NCBI RefSeq assembly: GCF_963675165.1
Contig: NC_087385.1
Coordinates: forward strand, 4,884,412 to 4,948,411
DNA: 64,000 bases
Source of the DNA: Halichondria panicea
Taxonomy: Eukaryota > Porifera > Demospongiae > Suberitida > Halichondriidae
Reading direction: 5' to 3'
The translations under genes and the position numbers were made by a program. A model generated the notes under the pieces. That model had not been told where the DNA came from. It worked only from the letters and a program-made list of their open reading frames with translations, and did not search any database. Shown piece after piece: positions 10,699 through 22,384 of this stretch (positions are counted from its first letter, which is position 1; every line of letters begins with the position of its first letter).

Positions 10699-12534
10699 TA
10701 TATATTCTGGCCCACTTTACATAATTATGGGGCTCATTGTTATGTGTTCACTATTATTAGCTGTCCCACTAATTTATGAGGCTGAACAACAGGTGAACAG
10801 TTATTGTCAGAGAGCATTCACCCCATGCGTTGACATAACGGACATGCGATTAACTTCATTATGGGGAATGCATGATCAGAATCTATAATTAGAAAACAGT
10901 GTTTTTTTCGCCTTCGAAGATTGCCTAGATCTACATGTTTCAACTATATATTAGTGGCCTATTATTTCAACCACTGTACCATTAGTAAATGTAGTTAAAG
11001 CAGTCCATGAAAGTGTCAATGTAAGCTCATTTTTGGGTCCACACCACTTAGGGAAGGGGAATGGGGAGCTTCCTGTTAGAGCTATAATTATAAGTTGTCC
11101 CCCAGACACTCGGCTATGAACCATTTTTTCCAACTCCTATATTTTGAGTATTTATCTCCTCCTTTGCTACACCATGATCAGTATTTAGATGCTCCACTGA
11201 ACATTCAAGACTGACTCTCTCAGGGAACTGTATAGACAAGACTCTGCAATCAAGGTTTATTTATTGCATGCATGCTTTTTTTCTGCTAAAAACTTCATTA
11301 ATCATACAGGTGCATGCATTATCTTACTTGATTGATGCAATAGAGTCACTATAATGATTAAAGGGTGAATAGTGATAGATCTACCTCCGAATACTTTATT
11401 ACATGGCAAATAATTATGTAGTCTCACACCAGCCCCGAATGTTTTCTATTGGAACGTTAGGTCGAAAACATGGGTCTGGAGAATTTCCTATGTATTAGTT
11501 ATTGCCCAGCCAGAGTGCAACATGCCATATATTGCACTGGATGACATAATGCCCTCGGGCATTATATTGCTCCAGTGCAATATATGGCATGTTGCACGAG
11601 GGCGCCTGCAATAACTAACTTGTTGCCCAATGACGTTAAACTCGTCTGACTGGTCATATAAATCGTAATAAAAGACATGTGTTTTGAAGGAATTTAGTGT
11701 ATTCATTAGTTTTGCTGAATTCCATAGTAAATTTTTTAGGTTTTCTTCCCACTAGTAGTTGTAAAAGTAGTAGCCTATAAAAGGGACCAACTGAGTATTG
11801 GGTGGGATGGTGGGGCATAAGTCCCTTAAAGAAATTTACTGCATTTACACACAGTGCAAGTGCATATAATCCAGTGCAATATATGGTAGCCATGGCAGTG
11901 ATGCAACATTACAGAGCACTGGATTTCTTTGATCTGCCCACTCACTGGGCAACAACAACGAGTTGTGTTCACACGCCAAATTTCTTGGTGTGTTAACCGC
12001 TGCGGTCAATTGGAGGCAATAAGAAGGAAAGAAGTTATGCAAAGCAGCCTCTTGTTACGCTACTTGCTACAGTTTCCAGCTAGATGCAACTGACTTATTT
12101 AATAATCTTAATAATCTGTAAGACTATCACAGAGAGAAGTTCCATGGGTAGTTGCACAGAAGCAAGAGCTGAGTTGTAGATATTCAAGGATGTCTCCTGC
12201 CCCTCTCTATACTATAATTATATATGAAACCAGCAATCCAAACTCAAATGGTAGTACTGTAAATAAGAGTTGATTTGCGTCTTTTGCCCTGAGAATTGAG
12301 TCCATTCTCTATTAAAACATAACTGTCTCAGTCTAGATCTTTCCAGTGACTCTAGTAGTTGCTATAGCTTCTCTCCTATTCCTGCATGGTATATATAGCT
12401 GATTTAAGAACTGAGGGAGGACTCCTAGAGTTTCTAATTTATTTGCATAACTGTGGTCATCAACTATAATTATGATTTGTGACCACTGTTTACTATTAGC
12501 CACAGAAGTTCTCCAGACCCAACAAACATTAATT
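10699..12534. other. Duplicated noncoding block (paralog of 24610-25900)
   Basis: No convincing gene is seen. The block aligns along its length with 24610-25900 (shared landmarks: TTCGCCTTCGAAGATTGCCT versus TTCGCCTTAGAAGATCGCCT, CCTCCGAATACTTTATTACA, AGTCCATTCTCTATTAAAAC). The main difference is an inverted-repeat insertion at 11489-11960. It is part of the segmental duplication that spread the zinc-protein loci. Confidence 0.75.
11489..11960. mobile_element. Inverted-repeat insertion C with nested palindromes
   Basis: About 472 bp is present here but absent at the paralogous site near 25337 (GAATTTCC then AGTTGTG). The ends are inverted (GTTATTGCCCAG ... CTGGGCAACAAC). Inside, AGTGCAACATGCCATATATT recurs in inverted form around 11566-11597, and another related arm lies at 11869-11920. 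No coding capacity. The target duplication could not be fixed by eye. Confidence 0.65.
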
Positions 12535-12692
12535 ACAAAAAAAGCGTGAGGTATTTCGAAACTAAAGGATTTGCCTGGTTTATTTGCAAAAGCCACACGA
12601 CAACAAAGGAAATTTCAAGCGCTGGCCTTCAGCTCACTCTTGGTGCTTCATTGATATAAAAAAAACAAATATGTTTCCGAGATGAAGTTCAT
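12535..12692 (+). pseudogene. 3CxxC zinc-protein fragment at a duplication breakpoint
   Basis: A short piece of the family domain (RYFETKGFAWFICKSH, then WPSAHSWCFIDIKK in a shifted frame). It matches 25905-26055. Similarity stops sharply at 12692/12693, where the sequence passes directly into an intron of the USP9X-like pseudogene, 24 bp before its first exon. This marks a rearrangement breakpoint. Confidence 0.8.
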
Positions 12693-12715
12693 CTTATTTC
12701 AAATGCATCTGTTAG

Positions 12716-15700
12716 GTTGACACTGTCAAGAGACTGTGTATCAAGAAGCTGCCCAAAGTGCTGGTCATCCAACTGAAGAGATTTGATTATGATTGGGAAA
12801 GGTGAGTGACCCCACCCCCCCTCCCTTTATGGTGTGTGTGAGAATGGGTGTGTCCTCTTGCAGGGAGACAGCTGTCAAGTTCAATGACTACTTTGAGTTC
12901 CCCAGAGAGTTTGACATGGCTCCGTACACAGCTGCTACCCTGGCCAAGACAGAGGGTGGTGAGTTATCATCGACAGTGGAAGCCATTGTTACATGTATCA
13001 GAGAGGCTCATGTTTTGTGTACAATTAATTGATAGACCTGTACAATGTATTAATTACGTGCTAACATTACTCCCCCTCTTCTTCACACACTCTCCAGGAG
13101 AGGGCGTCTCCAGTGGAAATATGGACAGTGGGGACAAGCCCAGCAGTACGCCTGGAGACGAGCCAGGTGATGGTGTGAGCACTAAGTACCGACTCAAGGG
13201 GATCGTGGTCCACAGTGGGCAGGCCAGCGGGGGACACTACTACTCTTTCATTCAAGTCAGGTAGGCCATCTTCCAGGAATAGCTGTCTATGGGGGGATCC
13301 CTGAAGGCTGGGTTCTGTGCATATCAATATACCACTGTAGATGGTCCTCAGATACATGTATAATACATGTGTAGCTGTTACATGTAGCTAGCTCCCTGTA
13401 TCTTACATTGCTTGTTTGCAGGAAACCACCCGGCTCCAACACCCCCAAGTGGTTCAAGTTTGATGATGGAGATGTCACTGAAGCAAAAATAGAAGATGAA
13501 GAGGTTAGTACGGAGTTTCTAAACCTTTCATGCCATTAATATTACCTGCTGTGTAGGAGTTCAAGGCTCAGGCATTTGGTGGTGACTACACAGGAGAGGT
13601 CTATGACCATGTCCTAAAGAAGTGAGTGTTGTACATGTACAATGATGACAGTTGCTCACTACCCCCCCCCCCCCCATCACAGGACTCACTATCGCCGTCA
13701 GAAGAGATGGTGGAGTGCCTACTTACTGTTCTATGATAGACTGGACCAAGAGAGTGCATTTGATGGTGAGGGGTGGCAATACTTGTGTGCGGTGGCCCTA
13801 ATCGTACAAGAATAGATAAGCTAATCTTGTACATGTATATGCACATACATACACTCTGTACGCCTACACTGTGTGCATGTGTGAGTGGATAGATGTTTCA
13901 ATGTCAGATATTGGAATTTAGCTGCTCATTATTATGCTTTTTAACAGAGTGTCTAGAGAAGATGAGTCCCCTGCCTGGGCCCATCCAGCAGCTGGTGCAG
14001 AAACAGAACATGGAGTTCAATCACAACAAGGGACATTTCAACTACTCATACTTCCACTTCATGAAGCAGCTGCTCAATCTAAACTATAACTACATCAGAG
14101 CTCAACTGGAACAAGACCCCTCCAAAACTGTGAGCAACCAAATCCATTTACTGTATGAATCAGCATTGAAACATTTGTTTTTATACCACATGTACAGGCT
14201 GAGTTGGAGTCCCTTGGGTTGAGGTGTGTACAGCTGGCAACAACCTTCCTGTTTCATTGTGGATTCCATACAAAGAAGACGTTGAGGTTAGTCCAAGTTT
14301 TTCGCTAAATCGAGCCGACTTTTGAGGGGTGGTCCTACACACTGTTATGTATACAGTATTATATCTGCATCCAGCTCAGATATATGTACAGTACGTCCCA
14401 CTGTATTTGTGCATGTCAACTATTATTATTCCCCACCCCACACCACCCCCTGCAGAGGTCCAGCGTCTGACTGATACGAGGCCATCCAGCCGTACCTCAT
14501 GTACAGTATGAACATTCGCCATTGGTTTGTGGACACTGTGTTCCTACAGCACAAAGGCAGGTTCTGTGAGTACCTCCTCGAGTGCCCCTCCGTTGAGGTG
14601 AGTCTCCACAGCTACCTGTAGTACAGCTGTGTACAGTTGAGGCAGCCCCTGCCATCCTTTGTTTTTTCAGTATGTAATATCCCCTAGCTATTAATTTTGT
14701 TTTCATGAATTTGTTGGTAATTTTTAACTTTGTACAGATAAGGAATGTATTTGCCAAGCTGCTCACCTTCCTGTGCTGGGTAACCAACAAAGACCCTAAG
14801 ATCGAAGTGGAGGTTACCACTCACAATGGAATAGGTACACACACACCATACCCTAGCCAGGGTTAATTTCAGGAGAAAAAATTAGGGGGGGCTTTTGGAT
14901 ATAGTTTACCCCCTCTTGGAATTCAAACATAGTATCAACATTGCCCCCCCCCCCCTAAAATTTGCTCTTGGAAATTTCCTGACATTGAATCAACAGCCAA
15001 TCAATTGCCAACCAATCAAGTGTGGCCATTTAATAATGGAGTCTGGGACATTAGTTTATGACAATGTCATATCTCCTTTTGTACAGAGAAATCTCAGACT
15101 GTGTTTAGTGAGATAGCACTCAACGGTCTGTTGCAGCTGCTCAAGAAGGAGGTCTCAAATCACAGCAGACATTTACAGCAGTATTTCCAAGTCTTCCTCA
15201 ACTATGCCAGCAAGGGGTCATTTGAAGTGAGTTAGGGCTCAACAGAGTACCATCTATAGACTGGTAGTTTTTTTGATTCCTTTGATATAGCGATGAGACT
15301 GTGGGAATTCCTTGAGTACTATTCTATGCACTTTTGGAGCTAATTTGTGCCAATATTGTGCCGCAATGGCTACATAGACACTTGGCAGCACCATCGTCTT
15401 TTAACCTCCCTCAAAGGTACCGACTGAGTAGGTTGTCATCAGTAACTCGAGTGTGTCCCCCCCCCCCAGGGTTCACGCACCACTCTGACGGGCTCATTGA
15501 GTCATCCAACACGGACAAAACCACTACCAGAAGAAAGCCTATCTTTGTATCAAATTTCTAATTCACATGTGCAATAGGTAACTGTGTGCTTTGGGTTTCA
15601 AAATGACACTTATATTGTTTTTCCTCCAGATGTCACCAGTTACAGAAGATATTAAACGAGGACAGCTACCTAAAGCAAGTGTGGAGCATGGCGTTAGTTT

Positions 15701-16256
15701 GGCTGCAGACGGAAATGGACAGGGTAAGATTACTAGTACTCTAAGCACCAATTCCAACACCAGCTGTTTCCTTCGCAGAGGCCGTACACTGGCACTGGGT
15801 ACAGCTACTCCAGTTGGTCTCCACCTGCCCAGTCCAACGAAGCGTCCAACGGTTATTTCCTAGAGCGCTCCAACAGTGCTAAGCTAACACTCAAGAGAGC
15901 AAAGGAGCTGTTCCCTCTACCAGTAAGTCAACTAGCTATTAAAAATAATATAGAAGCCATCATTACAACAACAAAAAAGAATTCTACAACTCAACATAAA
16001 ACTGCATTTCACTATCCCCATGCATTTCCAGGAGCCCCCAGCTGAGAGCCGTGAGGAAGAGCAGGAGATTGTACCCGGAGGTGACCCGGATGCTGGGATG
16101 CCAGCTGAGGCTGCCGAGACCCACGGGACAGAGCGTGGTGGTGACCATGAGAACGAACCCGAGCGACCTCCGTCTCCACCACTCTTGGACACCATTGACG
16201 AAGTTAATGTAACTGATGAGAACACTAGCTCTCAGCAACTGCAAGAGACTGACTAA
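12716..16256 (+). pseudogene. USP9X: USP9X-like deubiquitinase fragment, 5'-truncated
   Basis: Spliced exons are recognisable: 12716-12801, 12864-12958, 13098-13260, 13422-13503, 13557-13621, 13683-13765, 13948-14129, 14198-14286, 14456-14597, 14738-14834, 15087-15226, 15630-15723, 15779-15922 and 16032-16256. They encode the second half of a USP9X-type USP domain ([13 protein letters not shown], the catalytic His region [29 protein letters not shown]) and C-terminal regions ([16 protein letters not shown]). The catalytic Cys box and everything upstream are absent. An in-frame TGA at 14472-14474 replaces the Trp of the family SDWY motif. Coding expected between 15226 and 15630 (roughly 200 residues in vertebrate USP9X) is missing. 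Splice sites otherwise look good, so decay is fairly recent. A functional USP9X should exist elsewhere. Confidence 0.85.
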
Positions 16257-16608
16257 AAATATTTAGTAATAATAGTTTTGTGTCTTTTATCTTTGTAGAA
16301 GTCCTGATTGTTGTAATGGTGCTGTGTGGTACATGTACATGCAGGGTTGTTTCACTGCATTAATATTTACTGTGCTTGAAATATTTAACACGCAGGATTT
16401 AATAAATTGTCATTTTACTTTCAGAGTTATATAAATACAATGTGTTGTGATTAAATTGTCCTACGCCATTGCGCATGCCCACAAAACCGCAAACTGACCA
16501 GCCCCTCCCCTCACATTTTGCCGACGCGTATATACACCCCTACACCCCTATCTATATATACAATGTATCTGCCTCAGATACCTATATACAATCATAACAA
16601 ATCACAAG

Positions 16609-19061
16609 ATGAGTAGTAGGCCAGTGTTTATAGCCTTGCTTGTAGTCTACAGCAAGCTTACATTCGTCTTAGGAGGGTGCTTAGACTGCACAGAATGCAA
16701 TGGAGGTGATGGTCAGCTCAATGGAACTTGTAAATGTGATGGCAACTGTGATTTGTTTGGGGATTGTTGTGAGTCTGTATTCGATCTAAGCACTTGTGTA
16801 GTGGGCAATAGTGATGCTCCACCTGGAGTTGACATTGTGTGTATTGACATTTATCCTGACAAAAGGATCCAACCTCAATATCTTGAGTCGTTTTGGATGG
16901 TGTCGAGCTGCCCCAGCAGTTGGTCGGATGATGAGGAGGCCTCAGTAAAAAAAACTGCATAATTCTGGACCGCTCTCTCCCTCCCATCACAGATCTGGAC
17001 ACTGGAGGGGTCTATGCCAATGAATACTGTGCTGTTTGCAATGGAGTTGAGAACCTGATAGTTTGGCAACCCAATCTTGGCTGCACTATGTTTGTTTACG
17101 AGCAAATTGAGCTATTAGATTACAATATCACTAAGCTCTTAGAAGATGACCCTACTATCTTTGAAACTCAATGTCAAACCTGTTTGTATCAAATTCCTAC
17201 TGTATCCAGTTACTCTCCAAGGCCTTGTATTTCAGCAGTATCCACATGTGTAAGCAAATCAGAACTAGAAGAACTAACAAGTGAACAATACAGTATTGAA
17301 CACTATCAAAACTTAACAAGAGATTGTGTAACTGGACCATACGATATTCATACTGCTCAAAGTACCAATTACAGAAATAATGCATGTGCAATTTGTAACG
17401 GGGAGGATTCGTCTACTTGCATAGTCTCTCCAATCCCAAGACTTGAGATACCTGATGAATGCATTCTACCTGAAATTATAAGTGGAACTACTACAATAGG
17501 AGGAGGAGGAGGTGGTGTCTCACCAGAGAGTGGTATTCCCTTTACCATTGCTCTGAGCAATCTCGGTGAGGGGCAAGTGGTTGTGACTGTACAAACAGAA
17601 ACTGTGACTGTAATAGTAGAGTGTCCTGAAGGCCAGGCTGCTCTGGGGTTGGAGTGTAGACCTACTCTTTGCCCTGAAGGCTACGTGGAGACAGGCGGTC
17701 AATGTGCTTTTGTTGTCAAATCGATTAGCAATGCTAACATCAGTGTTCTGCAATGCTTGACTACTCTTGTAACTCTTAACAGCAATGTTACTTACATACT
17801 GCAAAGCAATGATTCTGTGCTGTTTGATGGTGAAGTGTTGACAATTGTCAAGATCGACTCTGATGGCCAGCCTGTAGTTTGCCTAAATGATTCTTTTATA
17901 GGAGATTTTGTCAACTGCCCAACAAAATTTGTTGTTTTGAATGAGACAGAGTACGTGAAAGTGAGCAACAATACTGTTCAATCTGAAGGGATTGTATATG
18001 AGGTTATCAAATTTGATGCTGTTGGTTCAGCAATTGTCTGCCCACCCAATGAAACAACAATCAACGAAACAAGCACTGTAATCATATACTCCTATGCTTC
18101 TGGTTATTTAGAGTTGACTTACATTGGATGTTCATTGTCTGTAATTGGAAGTGCTCTTGTGTTGCTCACCTATGGGCTCTTTAAAAGCCTCAGAACACTG
18201 CCTAGTCTAATCCTCATGAATCTCTCTGCTGCCATTTTAGCGAATAATCTCTTTATTCTGATTGGAGGACCTGTCACTCAGGCATTCCCGAGCGTACAAT
18301 TGTGTGCAACTGTGGCTATTTGTTTGCACTTCTTTTTCTTGGCTCAATTCATGTGGATGTCCATTATGTCATTCCAAATGGCCAAAGGATTTCATCAAGC
18401 ATGGAAATTAAAGATGGTTTCAAAATCTGAACAGAAAAGTTCCACAATGGTCGTGTACTTTTTGATTGGATGGGGAACACCTTTTTTGATAGTAGCCATC
18501 TCAATAATTGTGAATTTCTCCACTCAAAATCTGGTATTGTATGGTGTTCTGGATGATGGAAAATTAGGAAGTTGCTGGATCAACCATCTTGAATCGGCCA
18601 TCATTTCGTTTATTGTCCCCCTAATCGTTTCTATGGTCATCAACTTTACCCTTTTTGTGATTGTGACTGTATTTCTCTGTCATTCGGCTAGGTCTAGTAC
18701 AAGAATTGCCAACGAGAAAAGTCTTCCATATTTCCGTGTGAATGTTGCTGTGTTCTCAGTGACTGGACTTACCTGGGTGTTCGGTTTCGTAGCTCTGCTT
18801 GCTGGAACTAATTGGGCATGGTATCCGTTTATCATCTTCAACAGTACTCAAGGTTTTATGATCTTCATTACTTTCATCCTAACTAAGCGAGTCTTAAAGC
18901 TCTACTGGAAATTCCTGCTGTGCCGAAACGACACTGTGTCTAAGTCAACAAAAGGAACGAATGTACACTCTCCAGCAGGAAATGAACTTATTTTGAATAT
19001 GAACACAAATGATATTAATGGTCAAGCTGTAATCAGCTATACTACTACAAAGAGTTTTTAA
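16609..19061 (+). CDS. Somatomedin-B/adhesion-class 7TM receptor, copy 2 (one frameshift)
   Basis: This is the most complete receptor copy and is intronless. A signal peptide (begins MSSRPVFIALLVV) precedes a Cys-rich somatomedin-B domain (CLDCTECNGG...CKCDGNCDLFGDCCESV). A long Cys- and N-glycosylation-rich ectodomain with a Gly run (GGGGGGVSPESG) follows, then seven TM helices with GLTWVFGF in TM6 and a tail ending TTTKSF. The frame breaks at 16951-16958, a run of eight A where nine would keep the downstream frame open: frame 1 stops at TAA 16960-16962, while the second frame continues without a stop to 19061. Either a homopolymer sequencing error or a very recent null allele; total length would be about 817 residues. 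No GPS motif is seen. Downstream similarity to copy 1 is nearly complete. Confidence 0.85.
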
Positions 19062-20025
19062 TCTGTTTATTAGTTACTGTTTGCATGCTCATTACTTGTA
19101 CATGTATTGCATGTTGACACATTTTATTGTGCTGCTAAAAGGTGGGAGGGGCTCACAGTTGCAGCATTTTAATAGGTGTTGCTACTCAATTTACACTTTA
19201 CTTTCACGAGATACTGCTGAGATCTAGCTATAGATCTATCATGTTCAGTTAGATCTAGTAGGTATGGATTGTGACACGGCAGCAACCATCATACAGGCCC
19301 ATGTCAGACGATACCTAGCAAAGAGGATCTATTTTCAGAAACTGCTGGAGAAATTCCAGAAAGTAAGAGCCAGCTCTAGATCTAGATCTAGCTCTAGCTG
19401 TTAAAATTATTGTGTTGAGCTTGTCTGGGATTGGGTTGTTTCCACTTACAGGATGAAGCTGTCAGACATGAAAAGGAGCAACAGCAAGTGTCTGAAGGAG
19501 AAACACTGGTGATAAGGTGTGGTAGATCATGCATGGGATAAGAAAGAGTACGTAGTATTTTGTAGGTACAGGCTTCAAATGGAGATTGCTAAATTGCTTT
19601 AAACAAACGGAGACGAGAGAATGCAATGGCTACTAGGTTAGTATAAAAAGAAATAAGTGTAAAACTATAAATACTGACGTGTCTTAATTTTGCAGAATAC
19701 AGAGAGCCTGGAGAGAATACAGCAGTACCAACCTCAATTCTGTATCATCTATTCAACACACCACGGATTTGTTGCAATACTCTACTCATTCTAGTTCCTT
19801 GGCTATGGCAATGAATGGCAGTCATGTTCCTACATCAACAAGGAATGTTGTACAGGACAATGGAACTCACACCAGTCGAGTGGGCCAGTTAGGTGAGTAT
19901 CATAGCTCAGGAATGGCTAATGGAGTGATGCCCAGGAAGTGTGATTGGGTACCCAGATTAAACAGTTATCAACTGATGTCTAGACTATCACTCACAAAGA
20001 ATTACATGTCATCTCAGAGCAAATA

Positions 20026-20701
20026 CTGCCCTTTGCAGCTCACTTGGAAGTTTTGGGCAAGCAGTAAATTGCAAAAAATCACTTGAGATAATTGTAACAG
20101 TTTACATAAGTAAACCACAATATACTATAGAACAAGGTATACAAAGTTTAAATTTTAGAACAGATCTTTATGTGGATATATACATCTGGCTATACCTACA
20201 GTATATTCAGCATAAACTACTAGTTGGGTAACCAGGAAAAACTAATCCTTATCAAGAGGAGAGTTAAGTGGCGTATTAAGTGGCAGAGAATTGGAAACTG
20301 GTTCAGCAGCAGGCTGTTTCTCAGTCAACAATTTTAAGGTTTAGGCAGTTTATATCGTAATCAAGCTACCCCTAGAGCCCAAAATTTGTACCTTATAGAT
20401 AGAGATCTGGCCAAGTTGTGGTTTAGCTGTAAACTGTTACACTTACCTCAAGTGGTTTTTTGCATTTTACAGTAATATGTACTAGCTATTTGCCAAAACT
20501 TCACGTGAGCTGACGTGAGCTACAACAAATCATGAGCGTGAAAAAACTACAACAAAAAAACACAAAGATCTGGTCTATTCCAAACTTTGTCCCTTGCTCT
20601 CTAGTATTGTGGTTTACTTATGTAAACTGTTACACTTATCTCAAGTGGTTTTTTGCAATTTACTATTTGCCCTAAACTTCCAAGTGAGCTGCAAAGGGCA
20701 G
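20026..20701. mobile_element. Inverted-repeat (MITE-like) element A, copy 2, inside a SCHIP1-like exon
   Basis: A 676-bp relative of the element at 1178-1854, flanked by TA (20024-20025, 20702-20703). Its unique interior runs in the opposite direction to copy 1. The uninterrupted exon sequence (GAGCAAGTACAGACTTTG) is present at 33194-33211, proving insertion. It disrupts the coding exon. Confidence 0.92.
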
Positions 20702-21038
20702 TACAGACTCTGTTTATGTCAGATCTCTCTGAAAGCTCCAGTGAAGAGCAAGACCTCAGTACCACCTCTCACTCCAATGAGGAACTGAAAAATGGCCATA
20801 GTAGCAGGAGTGAAGAAGATTGGCCGGGAATGGATACTCAAAATGATGAGTTGTTTATGTCTATGGAAAGGCGTTTGAAGGAATTGGTCTCCACTACGGA
20901 TGATTTAGTGATGAATTTGATGATGGAAGTAATTCCGAAAGAGATAGCTTATTGGACAGTGCAACGCTGGAAATAGAAGACATATCATCAAGACGCTCAA
21001 TTTGCTCATCTCCACTAAGTCACGGATCAGTTGCTAAT

Positions 21039-21780
21039 GGGCCCGTCTTGTCAAAAATGGTGATTTTGCTCCGTTTTGCTACTTTTGCTGACGTAGCAAT
21101 GATATTCATTGATTTGTGACATCACAAATCATCTTGTTGTTATTTGCTACATCCAAAGGTCATGTGATGTCTACCTGCAACTACACAGTTGGTATTGGTC
21201 ATTATGTCACAGGGGCGTGGCAATTGAGCTTACTACGTAGCCAAATCGTCCCAAAAGTCATAAAAATCACTGTTTTTGACAAGATGGGCCGCTCTAGCAA
21301 AGAAGAGGCTAGCCTAACTCCTGTAAGTTAGTACAGATGAAAAGTACACTATTGTAGTACATGCTGCTCAAAAATCAGACCTTGACTAATATAAAATCGA
21401 AAGTTGTATTCCTAACATATTTGCCACCAAAAAACAATAAAATGCAGTATTTCTCAGAACTTACTAGTAGCCCAGACTTCCGTTGAAGCTTACAAGTTGA
21501 ACAATAATTATACTCAGGTACATGCACAACAAATTTCAGATCTTAACTCAAACAAATAAGCTACTTTTATTCCTAACATATTTTTGGAAGTACACATCTT
21601 CAGACAGCCATTTTATATTGATGATGTCATATGATGTAACAGGTGGTGGTCCAATGGAAGCGCCAATAGTTGAACTTTCAGTGCCTGCACTCAAATAGAT
21701 CATATCACTTTTACTTTAGAAGATATGCCACAAAATGTAAAAAATGTGTACCAAAAAAAATCTACTCTCTTTGGTTGTTG
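21039..21780. mobile_element. Compound insertion with inverted repeats in SCHIP1-like copy 2
   Basis: The first 252 bp are bounded by inverted arms GGGCCCGTCTTGTCAAAAAT (21039 on) and their complement ending at 21290. The remaining roughly 490 bp match nothing else noticed in the window and hold no recognisable gene. The paralogs at 3150 and 33550 lack all of it. Exact boundaries of the right part are uncertain. Confidence 0.65.
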
Positions 21781-22384
21781 CACTGTACACGCAATGACTG
21801 TCCAGGAGCTCAAAGTCTTCTTGAAGCGAAAGTGAAAGGTATAGAATATATATGCCCACCCATACAAACCTGTAAATATATACATATATTCTATATATAC
21901 AGCAATTTCGAAAGATCTTACAGCCTATTTGATCGTGAAAGATGACCTGGTTGTAGAAAACAAGTTACTCCACTAAAACGTCGCCCACTTGGCAAGGTAG
22001 GTGGTATTGTCATCAACAACATGCGCTGTATTAATGTGTTTTGTTTTAATTCTATAGGAACACACAGAGCTTATACCAGAGGAGTGTGTACCTACTTACT
22101 TATGAGTAAGTAAGCCAACGATTAGTCTGGCCCCGCCCTCCCTAACTTGTATTGGCTAGAATTTGAGACTAGCCAACGATCATGTGATTCATGTATATTT
22201 TAAATGGCAGGTAATTTGAAACTCTAACCACATGATGCTAAAATGCGAGTCATTCCATGAATTTTATAATAAAAATCATGATCACAATTAAGGCGTGTTC
22301 TCTAAAGACTGGGTGGGGTGACTTAATATATTCCAGCTAGGCAGCAGGGAAAAGCATCTTTTAAGGTTCGAGGCTAGATCTACT

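Larger units (their letters stand above)
19264..22110 (+). pseudogene. IQCJ-SCHIP1-like, copy 2 (interrupted by insertions)
   Basis: This is homologous to the intact gene at 32427-33926. The IQ exon starts at 19264. Bases are lost in the third exon (near 19590), a 676-bp inverted-repeat element interrupts the main coding exon at 20026-20701, and about 740 bp of foreign sequence sits at 21039-21780 just before the coiled-coil exons. The coiled-coil exon (about 21902-21996) has TAA at the position where copy 3 has a Gln codon. The gene cannot encode the full protein. Confidence 0.88.

Noticed and set aside
11641-12042. Small open frames in the duplicated noncoding block
   Set aside because: They are not conserved in frame with the paralogous block at 24610-25900 and match no family.
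15227-15629. Additional USP9X exon at about 15470-15575
   Set aside because: An acceptor-like C-run and AG precede an open stretch, but its translation (GSRTTLTGSLSHP) does not match the expected USP9X region.
18041-18110. GPS autoproteolysis site before TM1 of the receptor
   Set aside because: No Cys-Trp pattern or HxT/S tripeptide is present before TM1, so a GAIN/GPS module is not supported even though the 7TM class is adhesion/secretin-like.
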